Assembly (NCBI RefSeq): GCF_000213175.1
Contig: NW_009799179.1
Span: 9,574,250 to 9,638,249, forward strand
Direction: 5' to 3'
DNA length: 64,000 nt
Source: Neurospora tetrasperma FGSC 2508
Lineage: Eukaryota; Ascomycota; Sordariomycetes; Sordariales; Sordariaceae
Shown here: one piece after another, positions 46,967 through 58,749 of the stretch
Layout of the letters: every line of letters starts with the position of its first letter
How positions within the stretch are numbered: position 1 is the first letter of the stretch
Position numbers and translations under genes: made by a program
Notes under the pieces: model-generated
Seen by the model: only the letters and a program-made list of their open reading frames with translations
Told to the model about the DNA's origin: nothing
The model's database searches: none

Positions 46967-48398
46967 ACGCCCCATTTACCTCCAACAACCGAACCACATC
47001 TTTGTTACGAACGACAACACCACGAAACTATGCCTTCATGTATACCTCGAGTTGTTATAAAATCATGGGGAGGAGGAGAAATGCAGTCATGTAGAAGATA
47101 AGGATTGATGCAGTGATGAGGAGAAGAAAAGGGATATGAAGAAAAAGAAATCTGTGTTTTTGAAAGAGTCTGGCACTAGTACACACAAATGTTTTAGAGG
47201 GCGTTTTGTTCTTTCTTTCTGCTGCGAAGATGAATGCTTAGGGGAGACGACGAGGTGTCAATGAATATTGCGATGGCCTCCAACACAAGACCTTCACCAA
47301 GGAGCCCGATGCTGTTGTCGTTTCCTTTTTTTTTGTCTGATGGTTTCTAACATTGATATCGGCAAACTGTCCGCCCTGTATCACTACGGTAATCATCGCT
47401 TCTCGGGAGTTCAGCTTGGCGTTGAATGTAGGTATCTCGGAAGTATGTTAAATCACAAGTACCCTTCTGACATCACCACTTCCCGTCAGTCGGCGTGTTT
47501 TCCAGAAATCTTCCACCCGACTGTTTTTTTTCTCGTCCGATGAAGGTCCTGGTGTTCACCAACTTCCCCGCATTGTTCGTTCAATGTATGTAACTTACCT
47601 ACCCACCACCTGCGTGACGTCCCCTCCCGCCTACAACAGCCCAGGGCGCGCCCAACAGCTAAATGGACTCCGCATTCAAGTTGCCCCTAACACCCGCCCT
47701 GCAGGAAACTTTTTGGCGGGGCATGGGTGGTTCCTGGAAAAAAAGAGTCATTGACTGGCCGGCCCTGTGCCATGACCGTTAGGGACTCGAATCAAGATGT
47801 GGGCAAATGGGTGGCACAAGAGGGCGATATCGCAGTCTATTTGTTTGATGATACTATTTGCAATTGAACAGATCTTTCGGCTATATACGGTCTTCTTCTT
47901 TCACCGCTGACTGACTGACTGACTAGGTCTAGGGTCAGAATCATTTGTTGTGTCATAGTGTTGCTTAGTTCTTTTCCGGAATCTTTCCTCCATCTTTTCT
48001 TGACCCGGTGATCATCCAGTCCTTCCTCGGACTTCTTCTGCGAGTTCGAGACAGATCTCGGTCCTCTTGACAACAACAAACATTCTCTACATCTTTTAAC
48101 TTTGGCACCAGTTCTCAACATATCGTCGAGACTTTAAGCGGCAGACTATTCTTTATAGAGACGATCTATACCACCAATTGACAGACCGTTCGTTGAATCG
48201 TCAGCTCGGCTTACTCGGCTTACGTACCTCTCTCTACCAACGATCGAGATCCTTTGCGCCGCCACTCTACGCCGCAGTACATCTCCCGAACATAACCAAT
48301 TCGAACGAAGGACCTCTCTATAACACTTCTCGAGTCCGATATTTCCTTTACAACAACCAGAAGCCGAATCGCATACAAAGTACTCTACCAAGGTCACC
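46967..48398. other. Intergenic region, PCNA to pyridoxal kinase
   Basis: 1.4 kb with 3' UTR of PCNA, then sequence without a supported gene. The CT/CA-rich part from about 48.0 kb is the probable leader of the kinase gene. Confidence 0.4.
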
Positions 48399-50090
48399 AT
48401 GAGCGACGGAGAGCCTCCAGTCCCTGACACCCGCGTGTTGGCGGTCGCCAGCCATGTAAGTCTACTTCTCCTTTTCAATTGACTTCAGGTTGAATCAATT
48501 GCTGACTGAGGGTGTTTAGGTTGTCTCCGGGTAAGTTCCGATTCACCTACAAGCTTTGCGCCGGCCTCCCTCGATGACGACTAGACCAGCCGAGTCCGAA
48601 CCAGACAAGACGAGACGAGACGAGAGCGAACAGAATGAAAAGAAGAAGAGAAAAACATTGGCTAACATCAATGTCTCTACCCTCAGCTACGTAGGCAACA
48701 AAATCGCCGTCTTCTCCATGCAATCCCTCGGCTGCGACGTCGCCGCCCTCAACACGGTGCAGTTCAGCAACCACACGGGCTACCGCCAATTCACCGGCAC
48801 GCGCGTTTCCGCTTCGGAAATCACCGACCTGTACCGCGGACTCAAACAGTCCTACCTCGATGACTTTGACATGATGCTGTCCGGGTACGTCCCCGGTGCT
48901 CCAGCGCTGGAAGCCGTGGGGGAGATAGCGAAGGAACTTAAGGAAAAGGCTCAAGCCCGCGGGAAGCCTGGAAGTTTCTTTTGGGTGCTGGACCCCGTGA
49001 TGGGCGATAACGGCAGTCTGTACGTCGCGCAGGATGTAGTGCCGGTATACAAAGGGTTGGTGCAGTATGCAGACCTGATACTCCCGAACCAATTCGAGGC
49101 TGAGTGCGTACCTTTCTTTTCCTCCCCTTCCCTTCCCTTTACTTTCTTCTTGTTAGATCGAACTAACAAACAAACAGACTCCTATCAGAAGTCAAAATAA
49201 TCGACATGCCCTCCCTAACCCGCGCCATCTCCGTCCTCCACGAGCGCTACGCCATCCCGCACATCATCATCACTTCCGTCTCCCTTCCCGGCGCTACTAC
49301 CGTCTCCTCCACCATGCCCAACTCTGTACCCGGCTCTTCGGCGCCCACACCAACACCCCAAGAAGAAGGCCAAGGTCAATCACAACCGCCCCGCACCAAA
49401 ACCCTCAGCGTAGTCGGCTCAACAATGACTTCTGCCCGCCGACCGCGCGCCTTCCAGATTAGTTTCCCCGCCATCGATTGCTACTTTTCCGGCACGGGCG
49501 ACATGTTTTCCGCCTTGATGCTCGTGCGTATGCGAGAAGCGGTGTATAACACCGAAGGAGACTTGACGGAACGGGAGTCGTGGTTGTCAGATGATTCAGT
49601 GGACGCGCTGGACCTGCCGCTTGCCAAGGCCGCGGAGAAGGTGTTGGCGAGTATGCACGAGGTGTTGACGAAGACGGCGGAGGGGATGAAGGGAAGGGTG
49701 CAGAGGGCTAAGGGGTTTGTGGATGAGCAGCTTCAGAGAGAAAAAGCGAAGACAGATGGTGTTAATGGGTGTGGACATGCGAATGGCCATGAGTCGGTTG
49801 AAGATGGACATGTGGATAAGAAACCTAGGTTGGATTCGACACAGACGACGACGACGAATGGTAATAGCAATGGCGTGGAAGATGGGGAAAAGACGGAAGA
49901 GAGGATAAAAGAAGAAGCAGAACGAAGGAGGAAACAAGTGGAGGAAGCGGAAAAGGAAGAAGAAGTGCAGGCGAGGAAGAGGTTACATTTGATGAAGAGC
50001 AAGGCGGCCGAGTTGAGGCTGGTCAGACATCTGGATAGTTTGAGGCATCCCAAGGTGGAGTTTAGGGCTAGGAGGATAGAGTGCTCTTAG
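48399..50090 (+). CDS. BUD16: Pyridoxal kinase
   Basis: Predicted 465 residues from join(48399..48455, 48520..48530, 48687..49103, 49178..50090). Exon 2 is only 11 nt and encodes VVSG with one split codon. Without it the frame fails. Motifs: RVLAVASHVVSG then YVGNKIAVFSMQSLGCDVAA, NTVQFSNHTGY, FFWVLDPVMGDNG, ADLILPNQFEAE, and the anion-hole/catalytic GTGD in CYFSGTGDMFSAL. This is the PdxK branch of the ribokinase fold, which phosphorylates pyridoxal, pyridoxine and pyridoxamine with ATP in vitamin B6 salvage. It is longer than the usual 300-350 residues because of a Pro/Gln/Ser-rich insert before the last motif and a Lys/Glu-rich charged segment near the C-terminus. Confidence 0.9.
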
Positions 50091-50685
50091 CTTTTTTTTG
50101 GTTCTGATTGGTTATCCAATTATCTTTGCGAGAGAGAGAGCGAGGAATAGAAGGGGTGTGGGATGACGGGAACAGCATTGGATAGCGGGAGTTATTGTTG
50201 ATCTGCTGTTGGTGAGCGAGGCGCTATTCTATTCTATTCTACCATAGAAGCTAGATCAGAGCATGGGCATAGCATTGCGGGAGCTTTGGGGGAGGGAGTT
50301 GGTTGGTGAATGTCCTGACCAAGGTATATACCACACTATACATACTTCGTACATCACGAATTGGATTAGAAGAAGAGTTATGGAGTTTTGATCCAAGATG
50401 GACCATTAAATCCAGAGCTTGCCTGACAAAGTACCTCCGCTGCACGTCAAGCTGTTCGTTCGTTCGTTCCCTGCTCGTTCACACAAGGTATTGATCACCG
50501 ATACTTGTGTCCATGTCCACCACTCCGTAGTATCATATGCATGTCATACCTTTCAATGTTTCTGCCAGATTTCCCGAAACGCCGTCCATCTATATCGCTT
50601 CATACCCCTAACCCCTTTCTTTTCTTTTCTTTTCTTTTCCTCCGACCGAAAAAAAAAAAAAACAGGAACCAGTTTTCTTTCTTTC
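50091..50685. other. Convergent 3' region, pyridoxal kinase and dUTPase
   Basis: 595 bases between convergent stops. No coding domain. A run of A (50649-50662) lies close to the dUTPase stop. Confidence 0.45.
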
Positions 50686-51693
50686 TTAGTTCTTCACCTG
50701 CTCCCCAACACTAGAACTAACGCCCGTACTCCCGAACCCGCCCGCGCCTCTGACGCTCTCCTCCAGCTGTTCGACCTCGACCACCTCGGGGGTATAGATG
50801 CGTTCGAGAACCAGCTGCGCGACGCGATCGCCCTCGTTGACGGCAAAGTCCACGTCCGAGTGGTTAAACAGGAGAACCTTGACTTGGCCGCGGTAGTCGG
50901 CGTCGATGACGCCGGCGCCGACGTCGATGAAGTTCTTGGCTGCTAGGCCGGAGCGGGGGGCGATGCGGCCGTCTATGGTTTTTTGTGTTGCTTTCTGTCA
51001 GCGAACATTCTGAGGGTAGAAAGGTAAGAAGGAAATGTAAAGAAAGGGAAGGTATAAGGAAAAGGAAGGGAAGGGAAGGGCAGGAAAGGGACGGGAAGGG
51101 AAGGAATAGAAAGCGAGCGAAGCGAGGACACCCCCGGAGGGCCCCCGGAGGGCCTCCACGGAGTGGCCACCGGAGGTGCACTCGAAGCAAATTAAGAATA
51201 AAAGAAAAAGTAAACAGAGGAGAAGGGGGAAAGTGAGGATATTAAAAGAAAACGTACAAGTCCCAGCAGGAACAGCCATGGAAATATCCGTATCCACCAG
51301 ACCCTTTCCGCGCGCAGGGATCGTAGTCTCCTTGGAAGCGTAGATGTCATAACCAGCAGCGAAGGCGGAGCCGCGAGTGGGCAGACGGGCCTTGTCGGAC
51401 AGCTTCTTGATGAGGAGAGGAGGAGCTTGGTCGACCTTGGTAACGGGAGTCTGGGTATCGGCAGTCATGGTGGCGGCGGTGGTAGTGGCGGTAGCGGTGG
51501 TTTGGGAGGAGGAATCAGCGGAGGTCTTGATGCGCTTGGCGGGAGGGGAGGAGGTAGCAGTAGGTTCGGTGGTGCCGGTGGTCATTGGTGTGATGGTTGC
51601 GAAGAAGTGTTTGAATGTGGTGGTGGTTTGGGAAACAATTGAGAGAGAAGAAGAAGAAGAACGAGAGAGGAGAAGACGGCGGGCAACAAACAT
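50686..51693 (-). CDS. DUT1: dUTP diphosphatase (dUTPase)
   Basis: Predicted 240 residues from complement(join(50686..50972, 51258..51693)). The trimeric dUTPase motifs are all present: [10 protein letters not shown], then [52 protein letters not shown] and the P-loop-like [10 protein letters not shown] at the end. The enzyme hydrolyses dUTP to dUMP and pyrophosphate, keeping uracil out of DNA. The chosen start (51693) gives [20 protein letters not shown], a mitochondrial-like presequence. An internal ATG at 51585 gives a 204-residue form without it, as with nuclear and mitochondrial dUTPase in other eukaryotes. A longer frame from 51918 would run through the MCB boxes and is less likely. The 285-nt intron is purine-rich. 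Confidence 0.92.
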
Positions 51694-52041
51694 TGATTTG
51701 CTGCTGCGCGAGGGAGGAGGAGGAGGAAACGCAGCTGTTTCAATAGTGGGGAGACGGCAACACTGCGGGCGCAAAAGCAAAGCAAAAGCGCAGCCAAAGC
51801 TGAATGTAAGCGCGTTGGGTGACGCGTCGGACGGACGCGTAAATTGATTGATTTCAGGGGTCCAAAATCTCTTGGCCAGTGCGTTGCCTGCCGGGAGAAT
51901 GGCTTGAGGTAAAGGCAACAGAAAGGAAGAGGGTGATGAAGCTGAAGCCCAAGGAAGACTAGGTCTGTAACCTCAAAAGATCGACTCGAGCCAGATACCT
52001 TAGATATTCCACGATGATAGACTTCCATGACCGTGGCTGCC
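51694..52041. other. dUTPase promoter and CENP-K-like 3' end
   Basis: Short gap between the dUTPase start and the stop of the next minus-strand gene. Besides the two MluI boxes annotated separately I see no further feature. Confidence 0.5.
51822..51840. promoter_or_regulatory. Pair of MluI cell-cycle boxes (ACGCGT)
   Basis: ACGCGT at 51822-51827 and 51835-51840, 130-150 bases upstream of the dUTPase start. ACGCGT is the binding site of the MBF/APSES G1-S factors in fungi, which commonly control DNA-synthesis genes. The boxes are seen directly; the control is inferred. Confidence 0.65.
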
Positions 52042-53199
52042 CTAATCATCCAACTCCCTCCCAAAATCCACCAACCTCAACCTCGTAGCATCCCTCGGGT
52101 GGAAAACTGCCACCTTGCTTCTGACCAAAAACCTCGCCGCCGCCGTCTCCCTCTCGATCTTCACATATGCCGCCGAACTATCCCCTCCGGCATCCATGCT
52201 CTTATTCAGCAGTTTCTCAATTAAACTCCTCATCTCCGCTCCCGCCGCACTCGCCTCATCCCTCTCCCTTTTTCTCTTGCCAGTACCCTGTCTCCCCTCC
52301 TGCTGGTCTTTTTGGGCACCCCAAATCTCATCAATCCTCCTCTGCCTTCCATCCCCCTCTTCTTCTTCATCCGTCTTCTTCGCCTTGGCCTTCTTCAACT
52401 TGCCCCTCGCATTAAATCCCGCCTCCAGATCCTCGGCATCCAAGTCCATCATCTCTCCTACCACCGGCCCGCCCATTTCCTCCGCTGCCAGTAACGGGCC
52501 AAGGTACTCCTCGATGAACCAGTTTAGTTCTCTGATAAGCTTCTTGGTCTCCTCGTCGTATCTGTTCCGCTCTTCTTCCATCTTTTCCAGTTCCTCTTTT
52601 GCTAGCTCCTCGGGCGTCCTCTCCTTCTTTGCTTCCATCCCTTTCCTGAGCAATTCGACGCGAGCCTGAAGAGCTTCTTGGAGCTCCTTCTGCTCGCGGA
52701 CTTCGGTTTTCAAGTCTTCGAGATGGTGCTTTTGCCGGTCGAGGAGGGTGGAGGAAGAGGAGAGGTAAGAGTTGGTTTGGGTGATGGTTTGACTGGTTTT
52801 GCGGATGGCGAGCAGGGCAGGGAGGACGGAGTCTGGGAAGGGGAGGAGGGGAGTTGGGTCCGACTCGGCGAGGGAGGTGTAGGCGCGGGTTAAGAGGTGC
52901 ATGGAGGAGAGAGGGTTGAGGGGTGGTGGTGGTCCATTTTGGGCAATGTTTTGTTTTAGCTGTGAATGTGTTATTAGAGAGTGAAAAGGGGGTTTGTTGA
53001 CATGACATGGGGCTCGGCTCACCTCGTTCAAAGTCGCCTCGGCTTCTGCCGTCATTCGCTTGAGTTCGCGAATTGTTCGCTCTAGGTTCGCTTCATGCAC
53101 AGGATCCTTGACGCGACCACCGCTGCCGTTGCTTGAGCCTGTGGTAGTGGATCCTTGGATGATGCCTTCCATGGTGTTGGTGTTGTTGGTTGTTGACAT
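52042..53199 (-). CDS. CENP-K-like kinetochore protein
   Basis: Predicted 364 residues from complement(join(52042..52959, 53023..53199)), with a 63-nt in-frame intron that has good splice sites. A Ser/Thr/Gly-rich N-terminus leads into coiled coil (ERTIRELKRMTAEAEATLNE, later KHHLEDLKTEVREQKELQEA). Then come KKLIRELNWFIEEYLGPLLA, an acidic and Lys-rich linker, and a final block: AAYVKIERETAAARFLVRSK and VAVFHPRDATRLRLVDFGRE. The last block resembles the C-terminus of animal CENP-K (a YVKI segment, then a hydrophobic strand and HPxDxTRxRL). CENP-K is part of the inner kinetochore CCAN, with CENP-H and CENP-I. The assignment rests mainly on this C-terminal match and the coiled-coil layout. Confidence 0.68.
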   Translation of the reverse strand: MSTTNNTNTMEGIIQGSTTTGSSNGSGGRVKDPVHEANLERTIRELKRMTAEAEATLNEVSRAPCHVNKPPFHSLITHSQLKQNIAQNGPPPPLNPLSSMHLLTRAYTSLAESDPTPLLPFPDSVLPALLAIRKTSQTITQTNSYLSSSSTLLDRQKHHLEDLKTEVREQKELQEALQARVELLRKGMEAKKERTPEELAKEELEKMEEERNRYDEETKKLIRELNWFIEEYLGPLLAAEEMGGPVVGEMMDLDAEDLEAGFNARGKLKKAKAKKTDEEEEGDGRQRRIDEIWGAQKDQQEGRQGTGKRKRERDEASAAGAEMRSLIEKLLNKSMDAGGDSSAAYVKIERETAAARFLVRSKVAVFHPRDATRLRLVDFGRELDD

Positions 53200-55250
53200 G
53201 GCAGGCTCTCCGAAGCCCTTGTTGGTCTAGTTGGCTCAGGGGGTGGCAAGTGAGGAAAACCTAGGCGGGACACGGTATCACAGCGTGGAGTAGTGAGAAG
53301 TGAGAGTGAGAGAGTGTTGCACTTGCAAGCAGGTATCGGTGTTTATTGGTGTACAACGTCCGGGACGAGAATTTGGCAACTAGTAGTGCCACGTTCATGA
53401 AAAGTGTGTGTTTCCACCCGGATATGTCCAGCAGCCGGGATGGAGAAGCTCAAAACACGACTTCCCGTAATACGAATTGGTTTCCGATGGAGGAGCTTAG
53501 TCAACAGCCAACCACGAAGCTCTCACCGAAGCCTGAGTGAATACGCGCCCGTTTGTTTTCGTCGTCGGCGTTCAAGGCAATGAACCTGACTGGGATGAAA
53601 CCACTAAAATAACAACAACCACGACAACAACGTGATGGTTCACTGGTTGTTTCTCTCGTCGGATGGGTCTCGTTGGTATTGTTAAATACGCCGTAACACC
53701 GTGTTACTGTATTACAGCAGCAATGCCGGTGTTCAGTTGCAGGCAGCAAGCATTGAATGCGTGCAGTGAACTTGGTGGTGCAGTGGTTGAAGAACTGTGA
53801 ACTGAAGCAGGAAGTGGAAGTGCTGAAATCGGATCGCAGCTTCTCTCGCTCGCTCGTGTGGCCTGGACCCACAGAGCTCGGATGCCTTGGCAACTGGGCG
53901 TTGGGCAACGAAGGAGGGAGGGAGCTGGGGTTGCAGGCTGGGCTGCGGCGCCGTCCAGGAAACCCATGCACCAACTCCCGTCTTTCCAGCTCTAGCTTCT
54001 CCCCAAGACCGGCAGAGCAGCTGTGCAGGTGGCAAGCGGAGCTTAAACAGCTGTCTGCAAGCAAGCGTCCAGCTGTCAGGCGTATACCGGGCCGTCACCT
54101 GAGGCTGTTGAGTTGGCCTGTGGCCCGTGGCAGGTCGCGTCGGTTGAGGCTACGGCCGGTTGCTGATCCTGCTCACCCAGGCGGGACCCTCAGGTTTCAT
54201 CAAGCCATCTCCCTTCCACTCCACAATTCCAAACCAAACCTCACTCTCGCGAGACATTCCACTTCCACTTCCACTTCACTTCCACTTTCTCCCCCCAACG
54301 GCCACTCACCACCTGGCAACCCTTTCCTTCTCGACCACACCCCTCGTCGTCGTCATCTCCTCCTCTCGTCATCTCGCTGACTTGAGCCATCCCATCACTT
54401 GTTTTTTTTGTTCTTTTTTTTCTCTTTTTCTTCTGAAGATTCTGCAGGCTTGTTGGTTTCTCCTTTGCCACGACCTCCGACACGCGCCATCACCACGTCG
54501 TCGAAAAAGAAGTCGACCGCCCACCGCACTCCTCCTCCATCTACACACACCCGGATCGACGCTCCAAAGTGTGTCCCCCGGTCAAATCCACGATCTGCTA
54601 TCGGTAGCTACAGCCGGATCTCGGATACCCTGGGCTAGCAGAAAAAGACTGGCGTGCGTCGTCTCCAGTGCTTGACAAGCGAAAGAAGGTTTGAGATACC
54701 AGAAGTGCTTCTACTCTCTTCTTCCGTACCAAACAAAAGAGCAATCCGTCATCACCTCCGTCTACTCTACCACCACCACTACCACCACCTACTCTACTAC
54801 TCTACTACGTACCTCACTCACCTTCTTCCTTGCTCAACCACCTCTACTACCTGCCTACTCTTTGCGCTTCGCCCTTGCCGCATAACATCACCACCACCAA
54901 CTCCCCGGACAAGGCTTCACCAACACTGCAAGATCAAGCAATCCAGCGATAGGCCTCCTTCCTCCCATACTACTTCGCGCACCAGCACCAGCACCGGTCT
55001 CCGTCCCGTCGATCGTCTCTTTGATCGGCCCTTCCCGAGCAACCACCACTCCAACACCCTGAGAGCGCAGTCCCGACCCCTTCAACCGCACCTCCACTAC
55101 ACTACACCAGCACGTTTTCCTTCGAAAACCCCCAAGGTGTAGATAAAACAAGTTCGATAATTCAAGAAGAATATTCATCTCGCACGACCACGACTTCTCC
55201 ATCGAGACGTGATTATTACCTGACTTTTAGCTCGCTCGCTCGCAACAACC
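53200..55250. other. Intergenic region and KH-gene leader
   Basis: 2.05 kb between divergent starts. No gene supported. From about 54.2 kb the plus strand is CT/CA-rich with short repeats (for example TTCCACTTCCACTTCC near 54258-54285), as in a long 5' leader of the KH gene. Confidence 0.4.
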
Positions 55251-56772
55251 ATGTCCGCCTCGCCACAGCCCACCCAGTCCGCTAAGCGGCCCCTGGACGA
55301 GTCCTCTTCGCCCTCTCGCAACGACCAGCCCGAGGCCAAGAGGCTCGCTCTCGACAAGGTTGTCAAGGACGCCCAAGAGGAGGTTGAGGCTCCCGCTCCC
55401 GAAGACAGCCACAATGCCGACGAGACTGCCGGCTCCGCCACCCCCACTCCTGCCCCCGAGTCCAACGGCACCAAGGTGAAGGGAGACAAGTCGGAGGGTC
55501 AGGATGTCCAGGGTGACACAGTTGTCCCCGATGCTCCCCAGAGCAAGGCAACCAAGGACCACGGTGCTCGCAGCCGCGCTCAGCCCCCTGTCTCTGCTCA
55601 ACCTCACGATGAGACTGCTTGGATCCATGTGAGATCCGTTATTTCCAGCCCGGAGGCCGCCACCATCATTGGAAAGGGCGGCGAGAATGTTTCCAAGATC
55701 AGAGAAATGTCCAACGCCAAGTGCACCGTCAGTGATTACCAGAAGGGCGCCGTTGAACGTATTCTCACTGTTAGCGGTGTCGTTGATGCGGTCGCAAAGG
55801 TATGTCGTCCCTATGTTTCCCTCAGCAGTTCACTGGCTAACAGTTTCAAAGGCATTCGGTCTTATTATCCGTACGCTGAACAATGAGCCTCTTGCTGAGC
55901 CTTCCAACACCCACTCCAAGACCTATCCCCTGCGTCTCTTGATTCCCCACGTCTTGATCGGCTCTATTATTGGCAAGGGCGGTGCGCGCATCAAGGAGAT
56001 TCAGGAGGCTTCCGGAGCCCGTCTCAATGCTTCCGACTCGTGCCTGCCCCTTTCCACGGAACGGTCGTTGGTTGTCATGGGCGTGGCCGATGCTGTTCAC
56101 ATTGCTACTTACTACGTTGGTAGCACTCTTCTCGAGCAGCTCAACGAGCGTTTCGGTGGTCCCGCCGCCTCAGCGTATGCCACCCGCAGCGGAGGCCCCG
56201 CTGCTTCTATTCCCGGCGGCCTGCAGGTCGTCCCCTACGTTCCTCAGCCCGCTGGCGGCAACTTTGGCAACCGCGATTACTACCAGCGCAACCGTGGCCC
56301 CGACCCCAGGTCTCACCACGGCATGCCGCCCAGCCAGTACCCTGCGCCATATGGTGCACCTCATCCGGCCCAGCCCAACCCTGCCGTCCCGATGCACTAC
56401 GGTGCCCACGCCGCCGGTGGTTACGGTGCCGCTGCCCCCCACGTTGCGCCCCATGTCGGCCACGCCGGCCCGGCTCCCCATGCTGCCGGCCCTCATGGCG
56501 CCCCTGTTGCCGGCGCTGCCCTCACCCAGCAGATCTACATCCCCAACGATATGGTCGGCGCCATCATTGGCAAGGGTGGACAGAAGATCAACGAAATCAG
56601 GCAGATCTCTGGCAGTGTGATCAAGATTAATGAACCGCAGGACAACAGCAATGAGCGACTTGTCACCATCACCGGTACAGAGGAGTGCAACCGCATGGCG
56701 CTCTACCTACTCTACCAGCGTCTGGGTGAGCTTCAGAACAACGGCCGTGACTCTCAGCAACCCAATCACTAA
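55251..56772 (+). CDS. Three-KH-domain RNA-binding protein (PCBP/hnRNP K type)
   Basis: Predicted 489 residues from join(55251..55799, 55852..56772). A charged N-terminus with a basic patch (EAKRLALDK) precedes three KH domains, each with the GxxG loop: IIGKGGENVSKIREMSNAKC (KH1, about 124-190), IIGKGGARIKEIQEASGARL (KH2, about 208-280) and IIGKGGQKINEIRQISGSVI (KH3, about 407-475). A Pro/Gly/Ala/His-rich linker joins KH2 and KH3. The 2+1 spacing is that of poly(C)-binding proteins, yeast Pbp2/Hek2 and fission yeast Rnc1, which control mRNA stability and localisation. I cannot say which of these is the true orthologue. Confidence 0.9.
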
Positions 56773-58153
56773 TCAGATATTCTCACTTCAACAGAAAGCG
56801 AAAAGCACCGTTCGTAGGAACGATGCCGGATGATAGCCTAATTCAGCCAATAGAAATCACCGCGGAATTCTCGTCTTTTAGTTTTTAGTCTCGAGCCTCT
56901 TATATCGATTTTATAAAATACCGGGTGCTGGGAACGTGGCGTTAAGCGGATAGTTCGTCTTCTTTGGTTTCGGGAGAGAGTATGTGAACCTGGGAAATAC
57001 AGCGACTTTGAAACAAAAACGGTAATTTGCAGTTTTACTCTACCCGTGTTTTGGTGTCACTGATTGAAAAGGGGAATCTTCCCCGAACATGGTTTGGCCA
57101 TCGGTCATTATCACATTCATTTGTCGTTCTTGCACTAGCCTTATAATGACGCTGTTTACTTCTTATCCTCTGAACACTCACCTCCCCAGTGTGCTCTGCT
57201 CTCAACATCTCAACTTGTGGCTCCCTTTCTGTCTACTCGTCCCACTATCCTTTGTTTGTCATTGCATCCGGCAACTCACCACTGGCTCACTAGTCTCATC
57301 GTCAAACATATGCAGCTACCCGCCCGTCTTCCCGACGTCCCACAGACGTGTGCACACCCCGGTTGGTTATTGGAACTGCTGACAGGGTTGCGTCTGCTTC
57401 TAAGGTTTTCATCGAATGACCACCTGCTTCTGCAGGTACACTCAAGGACGAGCCGGCCACTTTAGCGTTGGTAACCGAACTCCCGTGCAGGTGAGTCTTT
57501 CTTCGTGGTGTGTTTTACGTCTGATGATCAGGATCACAGATTTAGGAAATTGTCGTCGGTATGACCTGGTGAAGTGACTGTCTTGTATGTTTCGCCGCCC
57601 ACTCACGGAACACGAATTGTTGAATGGCACACAGACAGATTGAAGCTGCAGTGTCAGTACGTAAAGACTTCTTGGAATATCAGGGCCCATCCCCGCTATA
57701 TCCCGAAATTTTGAAGAAAATACGACAAGGAAGAGTAAGCAATTGAATCAGCGATACCCTCTCGGCTACTCTGTCTTGGGCAGAAAGTTATGACTCCTGA
57801 AGGGAATAGCGCTTTGCTGGCTAGGAAATGGGAAGTAAGCCACTTGATGATGGCCCATCATATCTCGTTATACTTTCCACTTTGAAGGATAGAACTTCCG
57901 TGGAGCTGCCTCGCTTAGTCCGTCTCGTTGATCTCTCAAAAACACCGGTGAATTTCCAAGTCTCAATGCGACATGATACAATCGATGCTCACTGCATGGT
58001 TCCTTTGAGTAAGTTGAAGAGTTCTTTCCATTTTAGTTCGTTATTCCCAACGCAACTTCCTTCCCAAACAGAAAGCCAACCGCAAGTGGCAAGATCGAAA
58101 GAAAGAGAGAGAGAGAGAGAGAGACAGAGAAAGAAGAAGAAAGAAAAAAAAAG
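56773..58153. other. Intergenic region after the KH gene
   Basis: 1.4 kb. No gene supported. A GA repeat lies at about 58103-58140, just beyond the 3' end of the first 5S gene. Confidence 0.45.
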
Positions 58154-58277
58154 ACATACAACACCAGCTTATTCACCGGTCGTCACCAATCCGATTACTA
58201 GGCTGGCGGTCACCGGCTTATCTAGGGGAGAGCGGACGGGATCTCGAGTTTTTGCCCTGGTACCTATGGTCGTATGT
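58154..58277 (-). rRNA. Dispersed 5S rRNA gene, copy 1 (variant)
   Basis: On the minus strand it runs from ACATACGACCATAGG, through ATCCCGTCCGCTCTCCCCTA and GATAAGCCGGTGACCGCCAG, to GGTGTTGTATGT (124 bases), followed by a run of T that can end Pol III transcription. These are the Neurospora-type 5S segments: ends that pair to form helix I and the internal control region. Filamentous Sordariales have scattered 5S genes of several isotypes. Compared with the copy at 60815 it differs at about a dozen and a half places in the RNA, many of them transitions, so it is a minor isotype or a pseudogene. Upstream DNA (to about 58360) also resembles that of the other copy. Confidence 0.85.
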
Positions 58278-58749
58278 TTTTGAGCAGTATCGGCCTGGTT
58301 GGATGTTGTAGGGGAAGTGGTATAGGTGATTATATATCCACACTGGAGGCAGATATTGATCTGATACATCAGATGGTTCATTCTTTGGGCTAAGAAGCCT
58401 CAGTCAAGGAGACCACATTACAGCATATCGTGAGGATGGGTCAAAAAAGGCAAGAGCAAAACCCCTGGTATTTTCTGTTCAAAGCAAAACTAACTCGCAC
58501 ACTCTCAAACATTCATTACACTTTCCTCTTTCGCCAGTTCTCCCGCTCCAGATAAATGACACTTTTATACCGACTGTCATCTCCTCCACATAAGCATCCA
58601 CCAAAAAAAAAAAAAACTTATTGCCGGATTAGTTGAAAGGAAATAGTGACAAAAGCATTTTTCTCCTCCTATGCGACCCAACATCTCCAGCCGGGAAGCA
58701 ACAAAAGTCCTAAGAACTACCCGCTAGCTCCAGATTTCAAACCCTTGCT
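58278..58749. other. 5S upstream region and secreted-protein 3' end
   Basis: The first 80 bases, read on the minus strand, share the 5S upstream element with the other copy (ATAATCACCTATACCACTTC here, ATAACTACCTATGCCACTCC there). The remainder is probably 3' UTR of the next gene. Confidence 0.5.

Noticed and set aside
51591-51918. Longer N-terminus for dUTPase from an ATG at 51918
   Set aside because: It would place the two ACGCGT boxes inside the coding region; the 51693 start gives a good mitochondrial leader.
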